Below, in pieces: positions 1-13,300 of a stretch of DNA of 64,000 bases. The position numbers and the translations under genes were made by a program. This DNA comes from Epinephelus fuscoguttatus (taxonomy: Eukaryota; Chordata; Actinopteri; Perciformes; Serranidae). Under the pieces are notes generated by a model, which saw only the letters and a program-made list of their open reading frames with translations, was not told the DNA's origin and made no database searches. Where the stretch lies: assembly GCF_011397635.1 (NCBI RefSeq), contig NC_064765.1, positions 31,478,632 through 31,542,631 on the forward strand, read 5' to 3'. Each line of letters begins with the position of its first letter. Positions within the stretch are counted from its first letter, which is position 1.

Positions 1-69
1 CTTTGAAATTTGAAAATGGCATCAATAAGAATTAGCTGTGGCTCTAATCCCACATGTGTTTGTCCGCAG

Positions 70-527
70 GCTGTATCGTGAGCGTCTTAGTCAGGTGAAC
101 AGCAAGCTGGCAGAGGTGGAGGCTGGGCGGGCAGCAGAATATCTGGAGCCTCTGGCTGTACTGCTAGAGAACATGCAGGTCCGCACAAAAGTGGCAGGTA
201 ACTTCGACACACAGCCAGAAACACTTCATGAAGTCTGATACACTCTGGTCTCCTTATTTAGTCTCTCATTTTGTGGTATCCTTTGTATTTGTCAGGTATC
301 TACAGAGAGTTGTGTCTGGAGTCTGTGAAGAACAAGTATGAGTGTGAGATCCAGGCAGCATGCCAGCACTGGGAGGTCAGACACACACACATTTTAATTC
401 CCAAATGTCTTATAAAGAGTTACTGCTGTGATTATCTATTTTTTTTTTTCTGTTATTCGATCTATGTGATTTGTGGTGGAGTATGTATGTATTCAGATGT
501 ATGCTTGTGTGTTATATTATGCTTATG

Positions 528-562
<35 letters not shown>

Positions 563-1321
563 ACGTGTGTGCAGAGTGAGAAGCTGCTGCTGTTCGACAC
601 AGTACAGAGTGAACTGGAGGAGAAAATCAGAAGACTGGAGGAAGACAGACATAGCATAGATATTACATCAGGTGACACACTCAAAACACAGTTGTCATGC
701 ATGTGCATATCCATACATTTTATTACAGTATTAGGAACACACTAGACGCATCCAGCATTGTATTTTATATTCAGTGCGTGCACAAAACATTGTAATCCGT
801 CTGTCTCTCTGTGTCCCTCTATCAGAGTTATGGAATGATGAGCTTTCAGGAAGGAAGAAGAGGAGAGACGCTTTAAGTCCAGATAAGAAGAGGAGACGAC
901 CTTCAGTGGTGTCTGATATCCTTCCGCTGTTAAAACCTCTGTTACTGTTCCCATTGATACTACTTAGTTTTTATACTGCTTCTGTATATCCCAAATGCTG
1001 GTATCTAGATCTTATATTTGGAATTGTGTAGCACTGTCCTTGACTCCACTCACGCCCATATATTGTTTACATGCTACCTGACTTGGACATCCTGGAGGAC
1101 TGGACAGCTATCAGAAAGGTGTGCAAATGTTTGTTGATAATCAAAGCTGTGTCTTTGTCGCTTAGGTGGCATTAGTCTGTGTGTGAAGGCAACGTTTAAC
1201 TGCTGTGTGTGTTGTCTTCCAGGCTGTGGCTACTCTGGGTCCCCACAGAGGGAAGGCCGACTCTGACAGCCCTGTGTTCCCATTCAGACCAGACAGGAGC
1301 AGACCCATTCTTAACTGCTGA
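70..1321 (+). CDS. brms1l: BRMS1/BRMS1L-family transcriptional co-repressor, 3' six exons (partial at 5')
   Basis: Six exons read in one continuous frame: 70-197, 296-375, 575-671, 826-915, 1054-1118 and 1223-1321 (TGA at 1319-1321). The 5' exons lie outside the window. The protein contains [20 protein letters not shown], then a long charged coiled coil ([20 protein letters not shown]), SELWNDEL, a basic NLS-like stretch ([16 protein letters not shown]) and [20 protein letters not shown]. These are hallmarks of the Sds3/BRMS1 family, subunits of the Sin3-HDAC complex in the nucleus. The core is closer to BRMS1L than to BRMS1, and the neighbours (mia2, gemin2, pnn, fbxo33) also fit BRMS1L. The protein ends about 32 residues after the last conserved block, like the short BRMS1 and unlike BRMS1L, which as I remember it continues for about 70 residues more. 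The intron at 916-1053 is AT-AC. Paralogue assignment (brms1l or brms1) is inferred. Confidence 0.9.
532..560 (+). repeat. (GT)n microsatellite just before a 3' splice site
   Basis: A run of about 14 GT dinucleotides lies in the intron directly upstream of the acceptor at 573-574, with only a short GCGCACGTGTGTGCAG segment between. It occupies the place of a normal polypyrimidine tract. Confidence 0.9.
916..1053 (+). other. U12-type AT-AC intron in the brms1-family gene
   Basis: The frame across this junction works only if the intron starts with ATATCCTT (916-923) and ends with CAC (1051-1053). This joins ...VVS-G to PYIVYML, as in vertebrate BRMS1/BRMS1L. ATATCCTT is the minor-spliceosome donor consensus. 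TCCTTGAC at 1037-1044 matches the U12 branch-point consensus, with its branch adenosine at 1043, ten bases from the intron end. No GT-AG pair nearby keeps the frame. Confidence 0.9.
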
Positions 1322-1323
1322 GG

Positions 1324-1324
<1 letters not shown>

Positions 1325-1371
<47 letters not shown>
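1325..1371 (+). repeat. (CA)n microsatellite directly after the brms1-family stop codon
   Basis: About 23 CA dinucleotides begin a few bases after the TGA at 1319-1321, so they lie at the very start of the 3' UTR. Confidence 0.95.
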
Positions 1372-1374
<3 letters not shown>

Positions 1375-4300
1375 AGTCACACAATGGGAATACTCAAACA
1401 CACCAGGATCACAAACACATGCACAATAGATGCAAACATATATATGACAAGCATGAACATTCTTTGAATCTTCCCACAATCCACTACACTCCTCAGCTAA
1501 CAGTGACACCAGTCGGTAAGCTGCCTCTTGTGCCAGCAGGCACACACAATAAGGACTCGTGGGTTTGAACCCCTTTAGAGAACAAACAGGAATAGAAGCA
1601 TTCATTTACTTTTTTGTTGTTGTTGTCTGTATCAGTGTTGGTTTCTGTTTACTCAGTGGAGAGGTACAAGAACGTTTCCCTCTTAATGGACAGTTGTAAG
1701 GAAAAGTGTGATGCCCAGATTTCAACCTGTACAGGTTTTTAAAGACTGATGTCTGCTGAAGCCATTGAAACTAATCCCAGTCTTCATCACATTTCATTTC
1801 ACTGTGAGAAGTTATTTTTGGAATGACTGTGTGCCCCTGATTTGTGTTGTTTTCAAGGTGTTGAAGCCACTGATGTGTCACTGGACACAAACTAATGAAA
1901 TCAGGGTTTTATTGACTGGTGTCTTGGAACTGTTCAGTAGCAAAGAAAGAGCCACATTACAGAGCATGTGTGTGACACAAACCGGCATATATTTTATTTT
2001 TCAATTTTATCATCATATCTTCTAAATAGAGGGCTAATACTCAAAGTGGCACAAGACATGACTCCTGGCTTGAAAGTGAAACAGTGTTGAAACATGATTT
2101 AAATCATGTTTACATGTATAGTACACCATTTCAGACTATGATACTTATAGTTTGTCCACTGAGGATTAGATTAAGACTGTTTGTATTAAAAAAGGTTTTA
2201 CATTTTGGATTGTAAGGTTTGAAATTATCGCCTCCCAGAATCCTGTATTTGGTGATAGTGCCATTGTCTTTACACACAAAATGAGTGGGAACGTGACCAA
2301 AATGAAGCATTGTGTTTGACTTTGATTGTGGCAGTGTCAGCTGGCATTCCAGCTGAACTTAAAATTTTTGTACAACCTTGTTAACACCCTGAGTAAACTG
2401 TTGCCTAGATTTGGTAAACATGTTTTACAGCTAGCAAACTCTGTTATCTGACATGGGCACCATTTAACAAACACACCACAAGCTATGTTGAGTTTTCACA
2501 ATTGTTTGCAGCGCTGTAATCACCAGCAGTTCAAGAGCCTTTGCAAACATTTAAATTTGAGCATTTATTTTGGGATACTTTAGTGTGTAGAAGGTTTTCC
2601 TTTGTGGAGTATTTAAACCAGGATGTCAGAACCCTTATATGCTCAGCGACAAGGTCAAGGAGAAGGTTTCACAGGCTCCATGTAATTGTGTATAATTCTA
2701 AGCATTGAGATTTTGGTCAGTTGTGCCATGAGATATTTTAAATTTTTGTACCTTTTTTTTTATTGTGGATCAGTTCAAATGTCTTGTATGAAACTAATTA
2801 TACTCTTTGTTAAGCTGTTTTGAATAGTTAGTTGGTGATCATATCACACTTTGTACAGTTTTGTTGTTTCAAAGCATCCAGCACACAGTGCCTACTTTTA
2901 AGTCAGCTTCATTGTCACATTCTTTTTCTTGCATTATTAGTCACAGAGTCACAGTTTGGTTGCAGTGACTGTGGTTGAGACAAACTCAGTGGTAGTAGTA
3001 TTCAAAATGAAAGATAAGGCAAGAGATACTCCCAAGATCCTGTGTGCATTAGTGACCACGACAGACTTTGTAGTACATTCAGAAAGGAATAATACTTAGA
3101 TTTGGAGATAGTGGTATGTGGACGTTAAGGTAAGTTAAAGCCTAAAATGTTAGTGTCCATCTGAATGTAATCTATAATCCAAATTCAAGGAGGTATTGTA
3201 TTTCTACTGGACACTGACATGTTAGACATTAACTCACCCTTTTCAAACTACCAGTGGACTTCCTCATACCACCGACTCTGTTGGTAAGTGGTGATAAGCA
3301 CATAGCAATAATAGGGGTATTTCAGTAGATCTGTTTGACCATATACAGTGTTTTTGGGATACCAGGGCATTTTCAATATATTTTTGTTAACAGAGCTGGT
3401 TATTTTTATGCAGATCATAAAATAAAGTCAGTTTACCATTACATCACTACAACTGCAAACCATAATCAATAATGTAATGAGTCATGGTAACTGCATTTGC
3501 AAATTATTTTGTAATAACTAAGGGACAGAACATATGAAAAGTTAAAATACCAAGGCATCCCTTTAAAGTAGGTATTCAACAGGTATTACTGTTACATTCT
3601 CTTCTTCTCACATCTACCTCTTCTCTGTCTATATGTTGCTCACTTTTTAAAGTAAAATCCATGTTTGCATTATTACTGGTTTTTATATGGCTGCGTAGGA
3701 ATTGTCAGGAGTATTTTTAAAAAGCCTACTGTGACGATGATGATGATAATTGTACAGACAGGGAAGGAACCAAACCATGTCCTTCCTTCCAATGATACCC
3801 TGCCACTGAATCTTCATAGACACACCCCGCTGTTTACAAAAGACGATGAGCAAACTGCCATTTAATAAAATTGATTTTATAAACAGATGTTTTTAAAGAT
3901 TAAGGTGTTGGGGATGTTAAATATTCACATCAATATTTTTTTGACAGTTGATGTTAATGTGTCAGGTATGTATGTGTCTTTCTTGTTGATGATGTGGGTG
4001 GGTTTTACAATTAAAAGTTTGTTTTATACGTACTTTGTGGCGTCTCTGTTAAATGTATCTTTGGTGATGAAGACGCTGACTGACAGCAAGGCGTATAGTG
4101 AGCACATTGACGGTTTACATCATAGTCAAAGTAGTGCCAGACCAAGGAGAGCCTCCAGCCTCAGCTCTTTGCAAGCATTAATCTCCCAAATAAGAATGAA
4201 ATATTTAGCAGTTTTCCATTACAGTGTTTACAGAGTGCTTTACAGGGCCTAAACACAGCATATAAAAAGGAAGTAGTGGCTCATGCAGGAACTAATATGG

Positions 4301-6240
4301 AGGCCATACCACCAAAGCTGCCTTGATCAAAGAGGACTTAACACCAGAGTATATATTCTGCTAATAAAATGACTATTGATCACACTAAAGAGCACTTCTG
4401 TACTGGAATGGAAGGAATGTACTGCACAACCTCTGTATCTCTACCACATCACTGACCACAGGGTGCATTGAGGCTTGTATAAAAACACCGGTAATAGATG
4501 ACTTATGATGATCTGCTTCACTCTCTGTAGTACAACAGCTGTAAAACTGAGAAATATTTAGAGGCGACAGGTGCATACAACCATGAAAGAGCCAAACTTA
4601 AAAATTTGCTCACACTGCTTAGTCAAGCAGGATTTGCCCACCTGGTTAAAACCACAATGACCTCAACAAATTCTCAACAATACTATAAGAAAACTGGTTG
4701 GACTAGAGGTGTCACACAACCACAAAATGTTGCTCAATTTTGCCTCATCTTCAACCGTTAGCAGTCTGTAAAGACCTGTGCTGCAGCTCTCCCTAAATTA
4801 GTTTGACAGTCAATTGTATAACAGCTTGTTCCTCATGTTTCCAGCACGGGGGCCAGTGACGGTGGCAACCTCTACAAATGGTGACATCATACCCTCTATA
4901 TAGTGAGCATAAGCCCAGGTGTGTCTCATTTTACTTACAACTTCTTTCTTTAGAGACAGAACACAAGAGGCTATAATAAGCTACATTTCTGAAGGCAAAG
5001 CCAAGTGTAAGTCAGTGTAACAAGATCAAAAACATGGGTTGCTTGTTGCTTTTGGTTCAAAACAATAGCTTTAAAGATGGAAATCTTGCACGGGACAGCC
5101 AGTGAAGTTCTGTTATGATTCACCACAATAATCTGTTTGACTAATGGTCTTATTCCAAAAATAAGTTGCAGAGAGGTTAATAGGTCTGTCTCACAGCAGA
5201 TTTTGTGTTTGTATAACAAAAAAACATTAATGATGGCTTTGTTCCAATAAGTGTCCCACAAAGAAATGTCACTTTGTCAGCATGTGGAATACAAGAACCT
5301 GGTTTACCCAAGTGGAATGGAGCCAACATTAACATCTTATGTTACACCCATGATTTTCCTGTTTTGACATGTCAAAATGTCTGCTGTGAAAAAGGTCTGT
5401 TGTCACTTTGTATCAGAACAAATTTCTATGAAAGTTACTTTATCTGTCATTTAGCCATACCATAATATGAATATTAAAACATACAGTTCAAAGTAGGGCA
5501 TTTCTTATTACCACAAACACTGAGTAAATATTCTCCAAGTCAGTATGTATCATCTGTATTTTCATGAATTAGGGAAAAGCAGCATATGAATATTTATTCA
5601 GAATTCAGAGATGTTATATGGGCAGCCAAATTATTTGAAACATTATCAAAATTGCAATATGGCCAACTGCAATATCCAAATTACATGAGCTGCTTTGTTT
5701 TTTGATAAAAAGGCAAAATGCGTCACAACATAGCATTGAAATGTCACAGCCAGCCTTCAAATCATATTCCAGATGTTCCCATTCTCACTAAAATCGCAAC
5801 TATTTATAGCAATTGCAATAAATCTGATTTAAATTTCACATCTAAACTTCTATAGAATTATCTATAGTTTACAAGTAATTTAAATTGCATAGTTGCAAAT
5901 TTATTTTCTTAATGTTAAGTTCATCTTCAAATAAAAGTTCTGTTAATGTTTAAAATGACACATCACAGGAGTTTGGTCAAGTATTTAGAGATTATTGCAT
6001 ATGGATTGTGCTGTACAATCAAGGTTCCAATAAATTAAGGTATATTTTGCATTTATATATTTACTGTATTTAAAACATTACCAATGTATGTCATATGTAC
6101 AGTATTATAGAAAACACTGATAACCAACTAAACTTGACTTCCAGTTACATTGCAATGCTCTGTTATCCCCGGAGGCCTCTGATGAGTTTGCTCCATGCAC
6201 AACAAATTCAACATGAATAATATAATTATGGAGACACTGA
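1372..6240. other. 3' region of the brms1-family gene and convergent intergenic DNA
   Basis: AT-rich DNA with no exon I could assign. I looked on the plus strand for the missing BRMS1L C-terminal block (YYDGEWYIRG-type) and did not find it. AATAAA motifs on the plus strand (for example 3421-3426) could end the brms1-family transcript, but I cannot choose among them. The short open frames here have no recognisable motif. Confidence 0.5.
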
Positions 6241-7386
6241 CAATTTGACACTCTTTATTTATCTGTTAATAATCACTTTTTACAAAATTCACATGGGTGT
6301 CATCTTCCTGGCTCTGAATGTAGCCTCTCTTCCAGTCAGTCCGTTTACCTCACACAGCTTACTTCGGCAAAATACAAGCAGCTCCTATAAGCCACTTTTT
6401 CAAGCCTGGGCCATACGCAGGTCACTGTAACATCATCAGAAACACTGTTTACTTGCTGCTGTTTTAAATAATAGCTTTGTTGATGAAGGAAAAGTGCCAC
6501 TAATCCCACAGGGCAGCCATCAGTTATGCACTTTAATGATATATTTTAAGAAACTTTCTCATTTGAGGAATATTTAGAGTTTAAGATCATCTCAGGAGAC
6601 AAGATGTGATGTCATCTGATTTAAGTATAGTCGAATCCAGGTCAACAACTACGAAAATGCTAAAGGGCTATTTTTTTTTAATTATGGTAAAAAATGGCAA
6701 GAACGTTGGTGTAATAAAATATCTTGTATTTGGCCTAAAAAGAGGCATTTTTTCCATGATAGCCCAAGATCATTTAGATTTCTCTTTTTGTGCCATTGGG
6801 ATGAAATGTTGACTGATTCCATAAGTAAACACACATATTCTCTGCCACATAGCACACATACAGCATTCCTACATGCACACATTTCAACCTAAGTGCCATT
6901 AAAAACCATTCTGGCATTGTCAAGCAAACAAGCAACTGTTTCCTGTTCACATGGCAACATTCCCACACACAGACGTACAGATTAAGCTGCCTGTGAAATT
7001 ACACAACAGAACATAACCGTTGTCACCGTGAGTCCACAACAACAGCAAGTACTTCACAGGGAATGTCGCTGGATGATGATAGGGCAAAGCAACAGAGAGA
7101 AACAAGGCAAGTGACAGGGCAGGAGAGAGAGAGAGGAGAGAGGATGTGAATAGAGCAGAAAGACTGAGCAGAAGCAGACAAACAGCAACAAAGTGGGCTT
7201 GTGAAGGCTGAAGGCTTTCCCCTGCGCAAACACTCTTCATTAAATAAATCCTCCTGGTTAATATGTAGGTGTTAAAAATAACAGAATGATGGAAACAGTA
7301 ACCCGCCCAAACATCCGTCTACTGCTGAGTTAAATTTGAACCAGAAACGCGTCATCTCACAGCTCGAGTGGAAAACCCGGTCAGGC
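6241..7386 (-). other. Probable mia2 3' UTR
   Basis: Lies between the mia2 stop codon (7387-7389) and an AATAAA on the minus strand (TTTATT at 6254-6259 on the plus strand). That signal would give a 3' UTR of about 1.15 kb. No coding similarity is seen. The polyadenylation site is inferred. Confidence 0.45.
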
Positions 7387-10300
7387 TCAAATGGCATCTT
7401 CAGGCGAGGGTGTGTGCTCCTCTGGCGACTGGCTGTGTGGTGGGGAGGGGACGGACTGCTGAGGAGGGAGGGGACCCATGGAAGGATGTGGGTGGCCATC
7501 GGGCAGAGGGGGCCGCACTGGGGGGCCGTAGTGAGGATGAGGAGCAGGAGGAAGAGGAGGTCCACCGGGAGGGAAACGAGGTGGGAACATCATCGGTGGA
7601 GGGGCCCACACTGAAGAAAGATGAAATGGAAAGAGCATTAGGTTAACTCTGATGACATTTAGGGAAAAATAGAGTTGTGGCCGTGGCTGCTTACTAGGCA
7701 TCATAGGAGGGCCCCCAGGCCCCCTGGGAGGGTAGAAATCGGGAGGTGGTGGTCCTCTGCGAGGAAAGGGACCATCCATGGGACCCATTGGGGGTCCAGG
7801 AGGGGGTGGGCCGCCCATCCTTAGATCAGCTTCAGGGGGGGTCCTTCGTTCACCAGGACCAGACTGGTTACACAGATACAGAAATGTTACAGATGCAGGA
7901 TCAACAATCCCAACACTAGGATTGGGTACCGTTCATAATTGAACCGATATGGTACCGGTTCCGGTATCTGGAATTTGGTACCGGTACCAAACGGTATCTT
8001 ATTTCGGTACTTTTTAACCCTATGGGCCCTAGGCCTTTTTTGGGGGTATTTTTACTGCCTTTACTTTTAAGCTCATATCACAGTCATGTTTATTTTGTAG
8101 ACAATTGATCTGTATTTAGAGCGTGATGGGATGACAGCACAATGATGTGTGTGGTCCTGCGCTTTCATGTGACATGCGTGGCATTTCTGTGTGAGCCTGC
8201 GTTCGCGAGTAATCCATTCAAGAGTAATGTGTGTGCAAAGCTGTATGAAAGCTCTGTTATACATCATTTTATTGTAATTTTTCACTGTGAAAACACTGGA
8301 TTACCGACAAGTGCTTGGCCTTGTCGGAAAGCTACAATTCTGCTGTTTCTGCTGATATGCGTGGCTTCTCGCTATATTTTCGAGGAGAAAATCCACAGAG
8401 AAGAACGGGTGTGAATTTGGACGCACTATGCGTCGTTCGGCCCATAGTCTAAACTTCTCAGTTTCAACATTTTATTGAGAACATTTAGGAACAGTGCTGC
8501 ACGTTAACTTTTGTCTGCACATTGTTTTTGTCGCCATTGTTGCTGAGTCTGAGGTGCGAGTCATGCGCTCTCGCTCCGCCTCGGGTACCGAAATTTGGCA
8601 CCGTTTCATATTAAGTGAATCAGTACTCGGTAGTACCGACATGAATTGGTACCAAGTACAAAAAGTACTGAGTTTCGATACCCAACCCTACCCAACACAC
8701 AAGCTTCTCACACAAAATCCCTCAAAAACACACAAATAATCTCTTATCAATCTCTTACCTCTCTGTGCTCAAGTTCACCAGGCCCATGGCTGTTTTCTCT
8801 GTATGAGCCATCTGCATTGAAACGAATGAAAAGAGGAAATTAACTAGATAGTTCATGTTTTTTTTGTTTCGAGTTTGCAATCCAACACATCTAAAAACTC
8901 ACAAAAGTTTGCATTCTTCTTATCAGTTTCAGTATGTGAACATTCACCTATCTGCAGTCCAAAAGACTTAAAGACAGCAGGACACTATAGATGAGAACAT
9001 GACAAGCAGCTATACAGATCACAGCGACTCACCTGCCAAGTCTGCAGGGTGAGAGGGTCCTGGGGGGAGACCCCGAGGATGGAGAGGGCCAGGTGGGAGA
9101 GAGCCAGGAGGAGGCAAAAGGCCCAGAGCTCCTGGAGGAGGTGGAGGTCTCCTGTACATTGGACCTCCTGGTTCTGGGAACATGTAGCCTGGGATAAAGA
9201 CACAGTAAGAGAGAAAGAAAACAGACTCAGATATGTGAAGATGCATCAATATTATATTAACAGCTCTCTCTTTGCATGTTGATATTTTTGAAGGTTGCTC
9301 CATTTCCAAATAATGTAAGAGTGACACTGTGAATACTTGAAGTTAGTAAATTAAGTGTTTGAGTGAGTTTCGTGCGTATAACAGCTTGAAAAATAAGAAA
9401 TATGAGGAAAATCTGAATTTTGATTTTTTACCTTTGAGGGTGAACATAACAATATGCTATATAAAAAGTGTTTATAGCTAAATTTTCCCTCCCTCCCTCA
9501 TGTGATAAATGATCTAATATAAACACCTCTATCACAGAGCTCCACAGACAACTGTAGTTTCCATTGTCAAAACTCAAAATGCATTAAACACAATACACGT
9601 ACACCGTCAACATGCATTTGACATGCACATGCACACCATATGAATTTGACTGTTGACTTGCCAAACACAAGTGCCACTAATAACCTCAATGATGGCTGCA
9701 TTCCATCTTAACTAATATCACACCTATGCATTAACTGCTGTACATCAATGTTTCTGCTGCCTCTTAAGTTCCTGATAAGTTTGCAGACAGAGCGCCATGA
9801 CGCTTTCAGAACATACATGAAATATCTGGCCGGAATAAAATCAATGTATATATGGTTCTACAAAGTCAGGTGAAGTTTTTACGTGTGTATAATGATGACC
9901 ATGATGAATGGTCGATGACACAGCAGAAACCCAGCAGTGCCACATGCAAATATCTCCCCACGAGACTGAGGACATACAGTATACAGTACAGTACACAATA
10001 TCATAAACAGCATAACAGCTCATATAAACAGTTGTTTAAATTCAAACATAATAAACGGGGAATGCTGGTGAAATCATCTTGAAGGAGTTTCAATTCTTTA
10101 GCACTTACCTGATTAGTTTTAGGGCAATTTAAAGAAACCCACTCATGTCTGTTAATAGGATCTAAATTGTATCCTCGATATGTTCAGAGGTCAGTGCTGG
10201 TCAGGTTATGGGGGCATCACCAGGCCTTTCTAACATTACAGGTAGACCCACCAGACCTTACTGATTCATACTATGTCTTTCTCTTTGTCTCTCTCACAAA

Positions 10301-13300
10301 CACACCTGGAGGTCCTAAGGGCCCTGGTGGCCCAGGGGGTCCTGGTGGGGGCCCCCTGCGATCTCTCTCCCATGTAGGAGAGATTGAGCCACTGTCTGAA
10401 TGAGGACCTCCACTCCGCTCCATCTCTCCTTGGCCACCTGGGGGCTCCACTGCACAGCGAGATACTGTGGAAGAAAGGACCGGAGGAAAGATACAGTACA
10501 AGGGAAAAGAGGGATGAAAGAAGAGATATTGAAGATGTTGGTGAGCATGAGAGAAAGACAGAGAGAGAAAGGGAAAGAGGGAAGGGAAGAAGCAGATCCA
10601 ATCGGCCGCAGACAAAATATCAGACAATTAGGGCACAATAAATGTGACTGAAACACAGAGACAAAGAGAAAGTGTCATGTCAATCAGAATGAACTGATGA
10701 GATTTAAGACATATCATCAAATTACACTATTTTGCCATGGACTCTGCAGAGTGCTAACATCATGCCAGCATACAGACCATGCAGCTACACATGTTTGAGC
10801 ATCTACAGTTGTACATGCTACAGCCAGCTGGTCATCTCCAACATGCTGCAAGTCTTTATTGCGATGACTTTGTGAGACTGGACTGGCAAATGTACTGAAT
10901 GTAAAGAAGATTAATGTTTTGTAATTTCAATTAACAAAACCTTATGCTACAGATAATGGCTTATAAATAACAACAGAGAATATGGTTGTACTTAAAAGGA
11001 TACTTCAAATTACCCCCAAATTATCTTTGTATATCAACTACTTTACGTTGACTTTGTGAAGCAAACTGTTTTCTTCGCCTAGCCTGCAGTGAATCACAAA
11101 CTGAGGAAATTTTTGATGAATTGAAGTCCTGGGCGACTGCCCTTACCAACAGCAAAAATATATAAAAACATCTTTTACAAACTCTCACATAATTTGTGCA
11201 GTATAATTTAAGTTTCATTTATCCAGTCATATGCTCAATACTTCCCACACATATGCATTTTTGCTAGAACCTGACTATTCAAAACTGAACTCAAAGTGAA
11301 ACTTATCAAAGCTCTCCTCAAAGCTAGACTCTTTTGATAAAACCAGTAATTTTGCCTCGCTGAACATGGGAGCTGCTGGTTGCCTGCTGCCTCTATTGGT
11401 AGTTTGTTCATGTTATTGTGTGACTTCGGTGAATCCGAGCCAACCCTTCAAAACACCAAAGTCACATAATTATAATAAACCAACTAATCCAGGCAGTGGT
11501 AGACCAGCAGCTCCAGTATTCAGTGAGGTAAAATGACTGTTTTTGTCAGTGAGGTCTGGCTGTAAAGAGAGTGTAGATCAAGTTTCAGCTTTAAATAATG
11601 CGGTTTTAGCCAAAAATGCCTGTGTTTGGGGTGTACTGACCATAGGACTACATCAATTTGATTATACTGCACCAGTTTTGTGAGTTTTTAAACAGATGTT
11701 TTCACATAGTTTTGCTGTTGTTAAATGTAGACCCCTACGGCATCAATTCATCAAGAATTCTCTACATTTCTGGATTCCATGTTCACCGGAGACATGCAAT
11801 GAAAACAATTTTTTGTCCACTAATTCAACGTAAGTCAGGATGATTAATTGATATACGCATAGTTATTTGGGATGAACTTTTCCTTTGAAATATATAAACT
11901 TGCAACTTAAACACAAGAAGACACTCTAAGAATTTCCTAGAAGTATATGAATGAAAATGAGGACTACATATTTATGTTTGTAGTGGTTGTGTTTTTGTGC
12001 ATCATCCTAGGGGGGTCTCATCTGGTTTGGTGTACCCTAACCTGGATACTGTCACTATATATGTGGACTGTGGCTTTCTGTGTGTGTGTGTTTGTGTGTG
12101 TGTATACCTCTAGGTGACAGTCTAGCAGGTGGTCCATCCATTAATGTAGGAGGAGACAGAAAAGCTCTGGTTTCAGATGCAGGTCGACCCAGAGGAGACG
12201 GACCATATGGTGACCTCTCAGCTGGAGGTGAAGGGTAGTTTGGTGAGTGCAAAGTCAAGGAAATCTGTGGCCTGCTGCTTCCGGGCTGGGGTACAGTAGC
12301 CACAGAATATGATGTAAGTTTGATAACGCATGTTTTGTTTTATAAGGGTGTGCTAACCTCTGAAAGGAAGTGGTCTAGCCAGGCTGTTCAGGGCGTAGGG
12401 ATCTTTGTCGAGGGCATCAAGTTTAAACTGTGTGTCTGTTAGCCTGTAAACAAACACACCTGAAGTCAACACATGACAAACATTGTCTGGACCTGATATG
12501 TAATGTACACAATATGGTTTATACAAAGAACAGATGAAAACATCTCAAATATTTCTATGGAATTAAGAATAATTTTAAAAATTCCACCGCTGTTGGTCTC
12601 ATGGTCCATAAACACGAATACGCTCTAAAGAGACAATTTTAAGTACATGTTAACCTTTTATTAATTCAAGTTTAGTTATTGTATGCTTACTTCTGTCTGA
12701 GCAGAGCGTTCTCTCTCCTGATGTCTGATAGGTCTCTGTCAGCTGCTCGGGCTGCCAGCTAAAAAACATCGAGCCAAGATCAGTAACAAAACATGACACG
12801 TGCATAGATATAGATACAGTTAAGATCTGTGTACAACATTAAGTTAACTGGATCCAGCACTCATAACATTATAGACTAAAGCCTTAATTACACAGGTCTA
12901 GTATTACCTGGAGACCTCTGGTAGGAATGACACAATATACAACTTATTCAGGAGGCTCATCTTGCTATACAGCATAGATGTGGATGTTACGCAAAGCCTC
13001 AACATCATATCCGGGGGATAATGTCAGTAAGTCTGAATAAAAAATACAGACTTTGCTTATCATGTGCAAATGCCCAGAACAAAACACAAAAGTAGTGGGA
13101 ATCATTTCTAATCATTATCATGAGGTCCCCTTGTAAAACTAGTAACGTGCAAATAGGGCTTAAAAAACCCCTGATCGAGTGCCAGTAGATGTGTGCTGCA
13201 GTGAAAGAGAGGAAATGGAGAAACAAACCACCACAGCCACAACAACATCAACTGACATCTATTTGGTTGTAAATAAAAAAAAGAAGAAGAAGAAGAAGAC

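Noticed and set aside
1162-1605. 147-codon minus-strand frame near the brms1-family last exon
   Set aside because: Runs through the CA microsatellite (poly-CV) and lies antisense to real exon 1223-1321.
8142-8414. Open frame inside the hAT-like element
   Set aside because: Not similar to a transposase; overlaps on the other strand with equally open frames; the element is non-autonomous.
12222-12303. Upstream extension of mia2 exon 12108-12221 ([13 protein letters not shown]...)
   Set aside because: Open, but no AG in the needed phase exists there. The acceptor at 12222-12223 keeps the frame and yields the conserved [11 protein letters not shown].
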